NCBI GenBank assembly: GCA_027030565.1 | Contig: JALVEU010000290.1 | Location: forward strand, 1-24,526 | Direction of reading: 5' to 3' | DNA length: 24,526 bases | Source: Gammaproteobacteria bacterium | GTDB taxonomy: Bacteria > Pseudomonadota > Gammaproteobacteria > JAJDOJ01 | Part shown: piece after piece, positions 15,191 through 22,625 of the stretch | How the letters are laid out: each line of letters begins with the position of its first letter | Numbering within the stretch: the stretch's first letter is position 1 | Notes under the pieces: generated by a model | What the model saw: the letters and a program-made list of their open reading frames with translations, nothing else | What the model was told of the DNA's origin: nothing | The model's database searches: none | Program-made: the position numbers and the translations under genes

Positions 15191-15877
15191 ATGCATCACG
15201 AACTGTTCAGCCCCCGCATGATCCTCATCGACGTGGACGGGACCCTGGTCGATAGCGTCCCCGACTTGGCCCACTGCGTGGACGAGACCCTACGCGCCCT
15301 GGGACTGCCCGAGCGCGGTGCACGCCGAGTGCGCACCTGGGTCGGCAACGGTGTCGAACGACTCGTGAAGCGGGCCCTGACCGATGACATGGAGGCCGAA
15401 CCCGACGCCACCCTGTACGCGCGCGCGCTGCCCCTGTTTCTGGAGTGCTATGCGAGAAACACTGCGCGGCGCTCGCGCCTGTACCCCGGCGTGCGCGAAG
15501 GCCTGGAGGCGCTGAAGGCCGAGAGGATCCCGCTGGGTGCCGTGACCAACAAGGCCGAACGCTTCACCCTCCCGCTGCTGCAGGAGCTGGGCATCCGGGA
15601 CTACTTCGACATCGTGGTCTCGGGCGACACGTTGCCGCGGAAGAAGCCCGACCCCGCGCCCCTGCTCTACGCGGCACGCGAGCTGGGCGCGCAGCCGGAG
15701 AAATCGCTCATGGTGGGCGATTCGCGCAGCGACGTGAAGGCGGCCCGGGCGGCGGGATTCGCCATCGTCTGCGTCAGCTACGGATACAACCACGGCCGGG
15801 ACATCCGCCTGGAACACCCCGATGCCGTGATCGACAGCCTGGCCGAGTTGCCGCGCCTGCTCAAAGCGGCGGCCTGA
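15191..15877 (+). CDS. gph: Phosphoglycolate phosphatase (HAD superfamily)
   Basis: This 228-residue HAD phosphatase hydrolyses 2-phosphoglycolate from rubisco oxygenation or DNA repair. Motif I is DVDGTLVDS with the nucleophile Asp14 and acid/base Asp16; motif II is AVTNK, and motifs III/IV are RKKPDPAPLLYAA and MVGDSRSDVKAARAAG. An alpha-helical cap occupies about 20-90, as in Gph and related enzymes. GAGGGAG lies 5 bases before the ATG. The stop is separated from the trpE ATG by one base, so translation is probably coupled. Its place between rpe and trpE supports Gph over other HAD phosphatases. Confidence 0.93.
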   Translation: MHHELFSPRMILIDVDGTLVDSVPDLAHCVDETLRALGLPERGARRVRTWVGNGVERLVKRALTDDMEAEPDATLYARALPLFLECYARNTARRSRLYPGVREGLEALKAERIPLGAVTNKAERFTLPLLQELGIRDYFDIVVSGDTLPRKKPDPAPLLYAARELGAQPEKSLMVGDSRSDVKAARAAGFAIVCVSYGYNHGRDIRLEHPDAVIDSLAELPRLLKAAA

Positions 15878-15878
15878 G

Positions 15879-17378
15879 ATGCGCGGCATCACCCCGGGCG
15901 AACTCGCGCGTTTCGCGGCCGAAGGCTTTACCCGCGTGCCCCTCGTTCGCGAGGTCCTTGCGGACCTGGACACACCCCTGTCGGTTTACCTCAAACTCGC
16001 CAATGCCCCGTACAGCTATCTGTTCGAATCGGTCCACGGTGGCGAGAAATGGGGCCGCTATTCCATCGTCGGCCTGCCTTCGCGGCACGTGGTGCGAGTG
16101 CGCGGCCAAACAGTGAGCCTGGAACGAGACGGAGAGATCGAAGAACGGCTGGAGGTGGAGGACCCGCTGGCCTGGATCGAAGACTTTCGCAAACGCTGTC
16201 GTGTACCGTCACTGGCCGGCCTGCCACGGTTCACGGGGGGGCTGGTGGGATACTTCGGATACGAGACGGTCCGCTATGTGGAACGCCGCCTGGCCGGCGT
16301 GCAGAAACCCGATCCATTGGGGACCCCGGACATCCTGCTGATGCTCAGCGAAGAGCTGGTGGTCATCGACAACGTCTCGGGCAGCTTGTTCCTCATCGTC
16401 CACGTGGACCCGCGCGAGGAGGCGGCCTGGGCCCGAGGGCAGCGCCGCCTGGACACGCTGCATGAGCGCCTGCGCGGTGGCCAGGCCTATGCCCAGCCTC
16501 CTGGCGGCGGGCACGCGGTCACCGATGCCGACTTCGTCTCCGGTTTCACGGAGGCGGGTTTCAAGGCTGCGGTGCGCCGGGCACGCCAATACATCGTCGA
16601 CGGCGACATCATGCAGGTGGTCCTCTCCCAGCGCCTGTCCGCTCCTTACCGAGCTGCGGCCATCGATCTGTATCGCGCACTCCGCTACCTCAACCCCTCA
16701 CCCTATCTGTACCACCTGGACCTCGGTGACTTCCACGTGGTGGGCTCCTCACCGGAGATCCTGGTGCGCCTGGAGGGCGACGAGGTCACCGTGCGCCCCA
16801 TCGCCGGCACGCGCCCGCGCGGACGCACGGAAGAGGAGGACCGGGCCCTGGAACGCGAACTGCTCGGCGATCCCAAGGAACTCGCCGAACACGTCATGCT
16901 CATCGACCTGGGTCGCAACGACGTGGGGCGCGTCAGCGAGATCGGCAGCGTCCAAGTGACCGAACGGATGGTCGTGGAGCGCTACTCGCACGTCATGCAC
17001 ATCGTCTCCAATGTGCGCGGCCGGCTGCGCCCCGGACTCACGGCCATGGACGTGCTGCGGGCCACCTTTCCGGCGGGCACGGTCTCCGGTGCGCCCAAGA
17101 TCCGCGCCATGGAGATCATCGACGAACTGGAGCCGGTCAAGCGTGGCGTCTACTCGGGCGCGGTGGGCTATATCGCCTGGAACGGCAACATGGACACGGC
17201 CATCGCCATCCGCACGGCCGTCCTCAAGCCGGGCGAGATCCACGTCCAGGCCGGCGCCGGCATCGTCTACGACTCGGTGCCGGAAAGGGAATGGGCGGAG
17301 ACCATGAACAAGGCGCGCGCCGTCATGCGCGCGGCCGCGCTGGCCGAACGCGGGCTCGATCTGGAGGGATCCTCATGA
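15879..17378 (+). CDS. trpE: Anthranilate synthase component I
   Basis: This 499-residue subunit turns chorismate and ammonia into anthranilate, the first step of tryptophan synthesis; TrpG supplies the ammonia. The N-terminal regulatory part has LFES at 48-51, the tryptophan-feedback motif (LLES in E. coli), then GRYSIVGLP. The chorismate-utilising domain shows PSPYLYHLDLGDFHVVGSSP, RPIAGTRPRGRTEEEDRALE, LIDLGRNDVGRV, and GAPKIRAMEIIDELEP followed by GVYSGAVGYIAWNGNMD. It begins one base after gph and overlaps trpG by ATGA. No trp leader or attenuator can precede it, since there is no intergenic space. Confidence 0.97.
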   Translation: MRGITPGELARFAAEGFTRVPLVREVLADLDTPLSVYLKLANAPYSYLFESVHGGEKWGRYSIVGLPSRHVVRVRGQTVSLERDGEIEERLEVEDPLAWIEDFRKRCRVPSLAGLPRFTGGLVGYFGYETVRYVERRLAGVQKPDPLGTPDILLMLSEELVVIDNVSGSLFLIVHVDPREEAAWARGQRRLDTLHERLRGGQAYAQPPGGGHAVTDADFVSGFTEAGFKAAVRRARQYIVDGDIMQVVLSQRLSAPYRAAAIDLYRALRYLNPSPYLYHLDLGDFHVVGSSPEILVRLEGDEVTVRPIAGTRPRGRTEEEDRALERELLGDPKELAEHVMLIDLGRNDVGRVSEIGSVQVTERMVVERYSHVMHIVSNVRGRLRPGLTAMDVLRATFPAGTVSGAPKIRAMEIIDELEPVKRGVYSGAVGYIAWNGNMDTAIAIRTAVLKPGEIHVQAGAGIVYDSVPEREWAETMNKARAVMRAAALAERGLDLEGSS

Positions 17379-17953
17379 TCCTGATGATCGACAACTACGA
17401 CTCGTTCACTTGGAACCTCGTCCAGTACCTGGGTGAACTGGGGGCCGAGGTCGAAGTGGTGCGCAACGACGAGATCGGCGTGGAGGAGATCGAGCGCATC
17501 GCCCCGGAACGCATCGTGATCTCGCCGGGCCCTTGCACACCCAACGAGGCGGGCGTCTCACTGGCGGTGGTCCAGCGCTACAGCGGCCGCTTGCCCCTGC
17601 TCGGGGTCTGCCTGGGCCACCAGACCATCGGTCAGGCCTTCGGCGGACGCATCGTTCACGCTCGACGGATCATGCACGGCAAGACCTCGATGATCCACCA
17701 TACGGGAGAAGGGATCTTCGCCGGCCTCGACAATCCCTTCGAGGCCACCCGCTATCATTCCCTGGTCATCGAGCGCGCGAGCCTTCCCGCCTGCCTGCGT
17801 GAAACCGCATGGACCACCGGGAAGGACGGTGAACGCGAAGAAATCATGGGCATACAGCACGTAGAGCATCCCACCTTCGGGGTGCAGTTCCACCCCGAGT
17901 CGATCCTCACGCAGCACGGGCACGAGCTCCTCGCCAATTTTCTGCGCACATGA
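17375..17953 (+). CDS. trpG: Anthranilate synthase component II (glutamine amidotransferase)
   Basis: This 192-residue class I amidotransferase releases ammonia from glutamine for TrpE. The catalytic triad is visible: Cys79 in GVCLGHQTIG, and His173 and Glu175 in FHPES. The protein begins MILMIDNYDSFTWNLVQYLG, as family members do. The ATG overlaps the trpE stop as ATGA, with GGAGGG upstream. TrpG of this type often also serves PabB in p-aminobenzoate synthesis, which would link it to folK's pathway; whether it does so here cannot be told from sequence. Confidence 0.96.
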   Translation: MILMIDNYDSFTWNLVQYLGELGAEVEVVRNDEIGVEEIERIAPERIVISPGPCTPNEAGVSLAVVQRYSGRLPLLGVCLGHQTIGQAFGGRIVHARRIMHGKTSMIHHTGEGIFAGLDNPFEATRYHSLVIERASLPACLRETAWTTGKDGEREEIMGIQHVEHPTFGVQFHPESILTQHGHELLANFLRT

Positions 17954-18044
17954 ACCATATCCATGGACACCACCCACGCCGGGCAGCAGACCGAGTGCGA
18001 ATAGCGGAACCTGCCCCAAGTGCAGCCTTGAGCAGAGCCTCGAC

Positions 18045-19067
18045 ATGGACCTGAAGCAAGCCATCGCCGCCGTGGTGGAGCGCCACGATCTCCAAGAGGC
18101 ACAGATGGAATCGGTCATGCGCACCCTCATGAGTGGTGGGGCCACCCCGGCGCAAATCGCTGGTCTTCTGGTGGGCCTGCGCATGAAAGGCGAGACCGTT
18201 GCCGAGATCACCGCGGCGGCCCGGGTGATGCGCGAACTCTCGACGCACGTCGAGGTGCCAGCCCAGCATCTCGTGGACACCTGTGGCACGGGCGGGGACG
18301 CCTCGGGGACCTTCAACGTCTCCACGGCCGCCGCGCTGGTGGCGGCTGCCGCGGGGGCCCAGGTGGCCAAGCACGGGAACCGATCGGTCTCCAGCCGCTC
18401 GGGTTCTGCGGACGTGCTGGAGGCAGCGGGGGTCCGTCTGGACCTGACGCCGGAGCAGGTGGCCCGTTGCGTCGAAGAGGTGGGAGTGGGCTTCCTGTTC
18501 GCCCCTGCGCATCACGGCGCCATGAAGCATGCCCTGGGACCCCGGCGGGAGCTGGGCGTGCGCACCATGTTCAACCTGCTGGGCCCCCTGACCAATCCTG
18601 CCGGAGCCCCCAACCAGGTGCTCGGCGTGTTCGCCCGCCGTTGGATCGAGCCGCTCGCCGAGGTGCTACGGCGGCTGGGGAGTCGGCACGTCCTGGTGGT
18701 GCATGCCGCCGACGGCCTGGACGAGATCAGCATCGGTGCGGAAACGCACGTGGCCGAACTGCGGGACGGGCAGGTGCGCAGTTACACGCTACGCCCGGAG
18801 GACTTCGGGATCCGGCGTACGGGTGTGGAGGCCCTGCGCGTCCGGTCGGCCGAAGAGAGCTTGGAACGCATCCGGTGGGCGCTGAGCGGCAGGCGGGGCC
18901 CCGAGCGAGACATCGTCGCCCTCAACGCCGCAGCGGCGCTCTACGCCGCCGGGCTCGCCCCCGATCTCGCCGCCGCAATGGAACGTGCGCAAGGGGCCAT
19001 CGATTCCGGACGCGCCCGGGACACCCTCGACCGACTGGTGGCCTTCACCCGGGGGCTCACTGCATGA
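18045..19067 (+). CDS. trpD: Anthranilate phosphoribosyltransferase
   Basis: This 340-residue enzyme joins anthranilate to PRPP. The PRPP-binding glycine motif GTGGDASGTFNVST and KHGNRSVSSRSGSADVLEA are diagnostic, as are NLLGPLTNPAGA and VHAADGLDEIS. It is a free-standing TrpD, not the TrpG-TrpD fusion of enteric bacteria. A 91-bp gap separates it from trpG, the only appreciable gap in the trp block. SD is weak. Its stop overlaps the trpC start (ATGA). Confidence 0.97.
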   Translation: MDLKQAIAAVVERHDLQEAQMESVMRTLMSGGATPAQIAGLLVGLRMKGETVAEITAAARVMRELSTHVEVPAQHLVDTCGTGGDASGTFNVSTAAALVAAAAGAQVAKHGNRSVSSRSGSADVLEAAGVRLDLTPEQVARCVEEVGVGFLFAPAHHGAMKHALGPRRELGVRTMFNLLGPLTNPAGAPNQVLGVFARRWIEPLAEVLRRLGSRHVLVVHAADGLDEISIGAETHVAELRDGQVRSYTLRPEDFGIRRTGVEALRVRSAEESLERIRWALSGRRGPERDIVALNAAAALYAAGLAPDLAAAMERAQGAIDSGRARDTLDRLVAFTRGLTA

Positions 19068-19882
19068 ACGGGACGCCCGACATCTTGCGGCGCATCCTGG
19101 AGCGCAAGCGCCAGGAGGTGGCCGAGCGCAAGTCGCGGGCACCCGCGCAGGCACTGGAGCGGGCCCTGGCCGATGCTCCACCGGTGCGGCCGTTCCGCGC
19201 CGCGCTGACGACGCGCATCGCCCAGGGCCGGCCCGCCGTCATCGCCGAGGTCAAACGGGCCTCGCCCAGCAAGGGCGTGCTGCGCCAAGACTTCGATCCC
19301 GAGGCCATCGCCCGCAGTTACGCGGAGCATGGTGCGAGCGCTCTGTCCGTGCTCACGGATCGTGACTTCTTCCAGGGTGACGATTCCCATCTGAGCCGGG
19401 CCCGAGCGGCCTCCGGGCTCCCCGTGCTGCGCAAGGACTTCGTGGTCGATCCGTATCAGGTGATGGAGGCACGGGTGCTCGGAGCCGATTGCGTGCTGCT
19501 CATCGTGGCGGCCTTGTCCAACGAGCGCTTGCAGGCGCTCTACCGGCGGGTCCGGGCGTTGGGCATGGATGCCCTGGTGGAGGTGCACGACGCCGCGGAG
19601 CTCGAACGCGCGCTGGCACTCGAAGCCGACCTCATCGGCATCAACAACCGCGATCTGCGCAATTTCGAGACACGTTTGGAAACGACGCTCGACCTGCTCG
19701 AGCGCATCCCACCAGGCCCACTGGTGGTGACCGAGAGCGGGATCCACACGCCCCAAGACGTGGCTCGCATGCGGGCAGCGGGTGTACACGCCTTCCTGGT
19801 GGGCGAAGCATTCATGCGGGCCCCGGACCCCGGAACGGCACTGGCCGCTTTGTTTGGTCCGACCAGCGCCGCGACGCCGTGA
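19064..19882 (+). CDS. trpC: Indole-3-glycerol-phosphate synthase
   Basis: This 272-residue TIM-barrel enzyme cyclises CdRP to indole-3-glycerol phosphate. Signatures: VIAEVKRASPSKGVLR with the catalytic Lys, VLRKDFVVDPYQV, LVEVHDAAELERAL, IGINNRDLRNFE and VTESGIHTPQDVARM. It is monofunctional (no fused TrpF). The ATG at 19064 overlaps the trpD stop. It ends 9 bp from the convergent crp stop, so no room remains for a conventional terminator between them. trpF, trpB and trpA are not in the window, as expected for the split trp arrangement of Pseudomonas-like bacteria. Confidence 0.97.
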   Translation: MNGTPDILRRILERKRQEVAERKSRAPAQALERALADAPPVRPFRAALTTRIAQGRPAVIAEVKRASPSKGVLRQDFDPEAIARSYAEHGASALSVLTDRDFFQGDDSHLSRARAASGLPVLRKDFVVDPYQVMEARVLGADCVLLIVAALSNERLQALYRRVRALGMDALVEVHDAAELERALALEADLIGINNRDLRNFETRLETTLDLLERIPPGPLVVTESGIHTPQDVARMRAAGVHAFLVGEAFMRAPDPGTALAALFGPTSAATP

Positions 19883-19891
19883 CAATGGGTG

Positions 19892-20530
19892 TCAGCGCGT
19901 GCCGTAGACCACGATGGTCTTGCCATGCGCCCAGATCAGCCCCTGTTCCTGGAGCTCCTTGAGCACCCGACCGGCCATCTCCCGCGAACAACCGACGATC
20001 TTGGCGATCTCCTGGCGTGTGATGCGGATCTGCATACCGTCGGGATGGGTCATGGCATCGGGCTGTTTGGCCAGGTCGAGCAGCGTGTGCGCGATGCGCC
20101 CGGTGACGTCGAGAAAGGCCAGATCCGCCATGCGACGGCTGGTGGACCGCAATCGCGCCGCTAGCTGTGAAGCGAGCATGAAGAGGATCTTGGGATTCTT
20201 TTGCGCCAGATCCCGAAAGGTGGGGTAGCTCATCTCGGCCACCTCACTGGCCTCACGGGCCACGACGCGGGCACTGCGCGCCTCGGTTCCGAACAGCCCC
20301 ATCTCCCCGAAGAAATCCCCCTTGTTGAGGTAGGCCAGCACCATCTCGCGCCCGCTCTCGTCCTCCACCAGAACCCGTACCGAGCCGCTGATGATATAGT
20401 AGAGCGTTTGCGGCTCGTCGCCCTCGTGGATGATCGTCGCGCCCTTGGGATAGCGCTTCTTGTGGCAAAGGGCGACAAACTGATCGACGACAGGATTGGA
20501 ATTGGGATTGACGATCGGCAGCTTGCTCAT
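19892..20530 (-). CDS. crp: CRP/Vfr-type cAMP-responsive transcription regulator
   Basis: A 212-residue global regulator. The N-terminal cyclic-nucleotide domain has GDFFGEMGLF with Glu76, then Arg85-Ser86 (RSARV) for the cAMP phosphate; Thr130-Ser131 in the long helix match the residues that contact adenine in E. coli CRP. The C-terminal helix-turn-helix (ITRQEIAKIVGCSREMAGR, 170-188) keeps the DNA-contacting Arg, Glu and Arg of CRP (183, 184, 188), so the operator should resemble TGTGA-N6-TCACA. The ATG at 20530 gives the family length, although the frame runs to 20665 and no clear SD is visible. Being next to the trp cluster and osmC/speD matches vfr of Pseudomonas. Regulation: see the promoter and operator candidates at 20563-20610. 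Confidence 0.93.
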   Translation of the reverse strand: MSKLPIVNPNSNPVVDQFVALCHKKRYPKGATIIHEGDEPQTLYYIISGSVRVLVEDESGREMVLAYLNKGDFFGEMGLFGTEARSARVVAREASEVAEMSYPTFRDLAQKNPKILFMLASQLAARLRSTSRRMADLAFLDVTGRIAHTLLDLAKQPDAMTHPDGMQIRITRQEIAKIVGCSREMAGRVLKELQEQGLIWAHGKTIVVYGTR

Positions 20531-20562
20531 GGGGCGGTTTTTTCGGCATGGTGGTCGCATCA

Positions 20563-20591
20563 AGTCTAGAAAAATCCACAGGCCTTGTCGA
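20563..20591 (-). promoter_or_regulatory. Candidate promoter of crp
   Basis: On the minus strand TCGACA (20591-20586, 5 of 6 to consensus), a 17-bp spacer and TAGACT (20568-20563, 4 of 6) point towards crp. A start near 20556 would leave a leader of about 26 bases. The CRP-like site lies 3 bp upstream of the -35. Confidence 0.45.
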
Positions 20592-20594
20592 TTC

Positions 20595-20610
20595 CGTGAG
20601 GCCGTGCACA
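20595..20610. promoter_or_regulatory. Candidate CRP operator in crp/osmC intergenic region
   Basis: CGTGAGGCCGTGCACA matches TGTGA-N6-TCACA at 8 of the 10 conserved positions, with correct half-site spacing. It is centred about 46 bp upstream of the predicted crp start site and about 90 bp upstream of the predicted osmC start site. This would fit autoregulation of crp. The match was found by eye and is not statistically tested. Confidence 0.45.
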
Positions 20611-20655
20611 AATGCATTTCGTCGGATCCATTGGGCGTGGACGGCGCGGGAACCA

Positions 20656-20684
20656 TTGCATCCACGCTTTTTGTCTCCTATTGT
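20656..20684 (+). promoter_or_regulatory. Candidate promoter of osmC-speD
   Basis: TTGCAT (20656-20661), a 17-bp spacer and TATTGT (20679-20684) lie 40 bp upstream of the osmC-family ATG. Both hexamers are moderate matches, so the call is tentative. Confidence 0.35.
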
Positions 20685-20724
20685 CTTGTCCCTTTTTGAC
20701 TCAGTGTGCGGGGACTGACGACCC

Positions 20725-21141
20725 ATGAAGGGACGTGTGAAGTGGCTCGACCACATGACCTTCGTCGGAGAGGCGGGCAGTGGTCACAGCGTGGTCATGG
20801 ATGGACCTCCTGAGCATGGCGGCCGCAACGTCGGTGTCCGCCCAATGGAGTTGGTGTTGCTGGGGCTCGGCGGTTGCACGGCCTTCGATGTGGTGCACAT
20901 CCTGCGCAAGGCCCGCCAGCCCGTGGTGGATTGCGAGGTCCATATGGAGGCCGAGCGTGCGCCCGAGCCGCCCTCGGTGTTCACCGCCATCCGGCTGCGT
21001 TACGTGGTGACAGGCCGCGGCCTCTCGGCGGCACAGGTGCACCGCGCCGTGAAGCTCTCGGCCGAGAAATACTGTTCGGCATCCATCATGCTGGCCAAGA
21101 CCGCCACCATCACCCACGAGGTGGAAATCCGGGAACTCTGA
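20725..21141 (+). CDS. OsmC-family protein, YhfA-like
   Basis: The 138-residue product is of the OsmC/Ohr superfamily and closely resembles the YhfA branch, which also neighbours crp in E. coli (MKGRVKWLDHMTFVGEAGSGH; SPMEMVL-like RPMELVLLGLGGCTAFDVV; SAEKYCSASIML). Both superfamily cysteines are present, in GGCTAFD and KYCSAS; they form the thiol-peroxidase site in Ohr/OsmC, but activity of YhfA-type members is not established. It starts divergently from crp and is followed 11 bp later by speD, so the two are probably co-transcribed. SD is weak. Confidence 0.9.
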   Translation: MKGRVKWLDHMTFVGEAGSGHSVVMDGPPEHGGRNVGVRPMELVLLGLGGCTAFDVVHILRKARQPVVDCEVHMEAERAPEPPSVFTAIRLRYVVTGRGLSAAQVHRAVKLSAEKYCSASIMLAKTATITHEVEIREL

Positions 21142-21152
21142 GGGATGATGTG

Positions 21153-21959
21153 ATGACCCAATCGGAGCCGCCCAGCAAGCTCAAGTTGTACGGTTTCAAC
21201 AATCTGACGAAATCGCTGAGTTTCAACATCTACGATGTGTGCTACGCGGACACACCTGATCATCAGGAGGAGTACCTGGCCTACATCGACGATGCCTACA
21301 ACGCCGATCGCCTGACCCAGATCCTCAAGGACGTGGCCGACATCATCGGGGCCAACATCCTCAACATCGCCATGCAGGACTACGAGCCTCGCGGCGCCAG
21401 CGTCACCATGCTCATCGCCGAAGAGGATCCGGCACCCGCCGGGTGCGCCACCAGCACCCCGGGGCCCCTTCCGGAAACGGTGTTGGCCCACTTGGACAAG
21501 AGCCACATCACCGTGCACACCTATCCCGAACGCCACCCCGACGACGGCATCAGCACCTTCCGCGCCGACATCGACGTCTCCACCTGTGGGCGGGTCTCGC
21601 CGCTCAAGGCGCTCAACTATCTGATCCACAGCTTCGATTCGGACATCGTGATCGTGGACTATCGGGTCCGCGGATTCACCCGCGACGTGCAAGGCCGCAA
21701 GCACTTCATCGACCACCCCATCACGTCCATCCAAGACTTCATGTCCCCAGACACTCTGGAGCGTTACCAGACCGTCGACGTCAACGTCCACCAGGAAAAC
21801 CTCTTCCACACCAAGATGATCCTGCGCCAGTTCGACATCGACGACTATCTGTTCGGCAGGGGCAAGGAAGAGTACGGCACCGCCGAGCTTCAGGCCATCG
21901 AGACCCGGCTGCGCCGCGAGATGGCCGAGATCTTCTCGGGGCGCAATATGGCCTTTTGA
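21153..21959 (+). CDS. speD: S-adenosylmethionine decarboxylase proenzyme
   Basis: This 268-residue proenzyme makes decarboxylated SAM, the aminopropyl donor for spermidine. It is the long bacterial class (E. coli length 264). Autocleavage occurs before the Ser in DKSHITVHTYPE (Ser117), leaving a pyruvoyl group on the alpha chain. The segments STFRADIDVSTCGRVSPLKA and IVDYRVRGFTRDVQG are typical. The ATG at 21153 has GAGGG upstream. It ends 19 bp from the convergent coq7 stop. speE is not in the window. Pseudomonas has the same crp/osmC/speD/coq7 neighbourhood. Confidence 0.96.
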   Translation: MTQSEPPSKLKLYGFNNLTKSLSFNIYDVCYADTPDHQEEYLAYIDDAYNADRLTQILKDVADIIGANILNIAMQDYEPRGASVTMLIAEEDPAPAGCATSTPGPLPETVLAHLDKSHITVHTYPERHPDDGISTFRADIDVSTCGRVSPLKALNYLIHSFDSDIVIVDYRVRGFTRDVQGRKHFIDHPITSIQDFMSPDTLERYQTVDVNVHQENLFHTKMILRQFDIDDYLFGRGKEEYGTAELQAIETRLRREMAEIFSGRNMAF

Positions 21960-21978
21960 CCGGATCCGTTCCGGGGGC

Positions 21979-22617
21979 TCAGATCCAGTACGCAGTTGCA
22001 GTCATCACCTTCGAAGTGATCCGCATCAGGGCCTTGACCGGGCCCGGCAAATCGGCCGCCCCGGCCAGATGCGCCTTGTAGGCGTGATGCCCTTCGTCGA
22101 TCTTCATCTGCTCGAGGATGGCGCGGCTGCGGGCGTCGCGGGGAGGCAGACGCCGCAGGTGGTCTTCGAGGTGCGCCACCACCTGCTTTTCGGTCTCTTT
22201 GACGAAACCCAGGCTCCAGCGGTCCCCGGCGGCACTGGCCAATGCCCCGATGGCATAGGAGCCCGTGTACCAAAACGGACCCAGGTGGCTGGTACGCGAA
22301 CCCAACTCGTCCAATCGGCGCTCGCACCAGGCCAGATGGTCGTATTCCTCCTCGGAGGATTCGAGCATGCGCTGCTTGACGCGCTCGTCCCGGGCAAACA
22401 GGGCCTGGCCCTGATACAGACCCTGCGCCGCCACTTCTCCCGCATGGTCCACGCGCATCAGACGTGCGGAACGGTCGCGCTCGGTGGGCGTCAGATCCGC
22501 CTCCGGGATGCCCTCGGCAGGATAGGGCCGTCCCGTCGTGGGTGGCGGTGCGTGAACGGTGCGCAGCGCCTGATCCAACGCCATGAGCATGCGGTCCGCC
22601 ATGGAGTATCTGCGCAT
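21979..22617 (-). CDS. coq7: Demethoxyubiquinone hydroxylase Coq7
   Basis: A 212-residue diiron monooxygenase that hydroxylates demethoxyubiquinone in the late aerobic steps of ubiquinone synthesis, peripherally attached to the inner membrane. The carboxylate-bridged diiron ligands are in place: Glu61 in DHAGEVAAQ, Glu91-x-x-His94 in EEEYDHL, Glu143 in KETEKQ, and Glu175-x-x-His178 in IDEGHHAY. The frame extends far upstream, but the ATG at 22617 is preceded by AGGAGG with a 4-base spacer and gives the normal length. The GlcF-like gene ends only 8 bp upstream, so the two are probably co-transcribed on the minus strand. Confidence 0.96.
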   Translation of the reverse strand: MRRYSMADRMLMALDQALRTVHAPPPTTGRPYPAEGIPEADLTPTERDRSARLMRVDHAGEVAAQGLYQGQALFARDERVKQRMLESSEEEYDHLAWCERRLDELGSRTSHLGPFWYTGSYAIGALASAAGDRWSLGFVKETEKQVVAHLEDHLRRLPPRDARSRAILEQMKIDEGHHAYKAHLAGAADLPGPVKALMRITSKVMTATAYWI

Positions 22618-22625
22618 ACGGCCTC

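Noticed and set aside
17965..18006. A 13-codon frame in the trpG-trpD gap as a possible leader peptide.
   Set aside because: It has no Trp codons, no SD and no visible attenuator hairpins.
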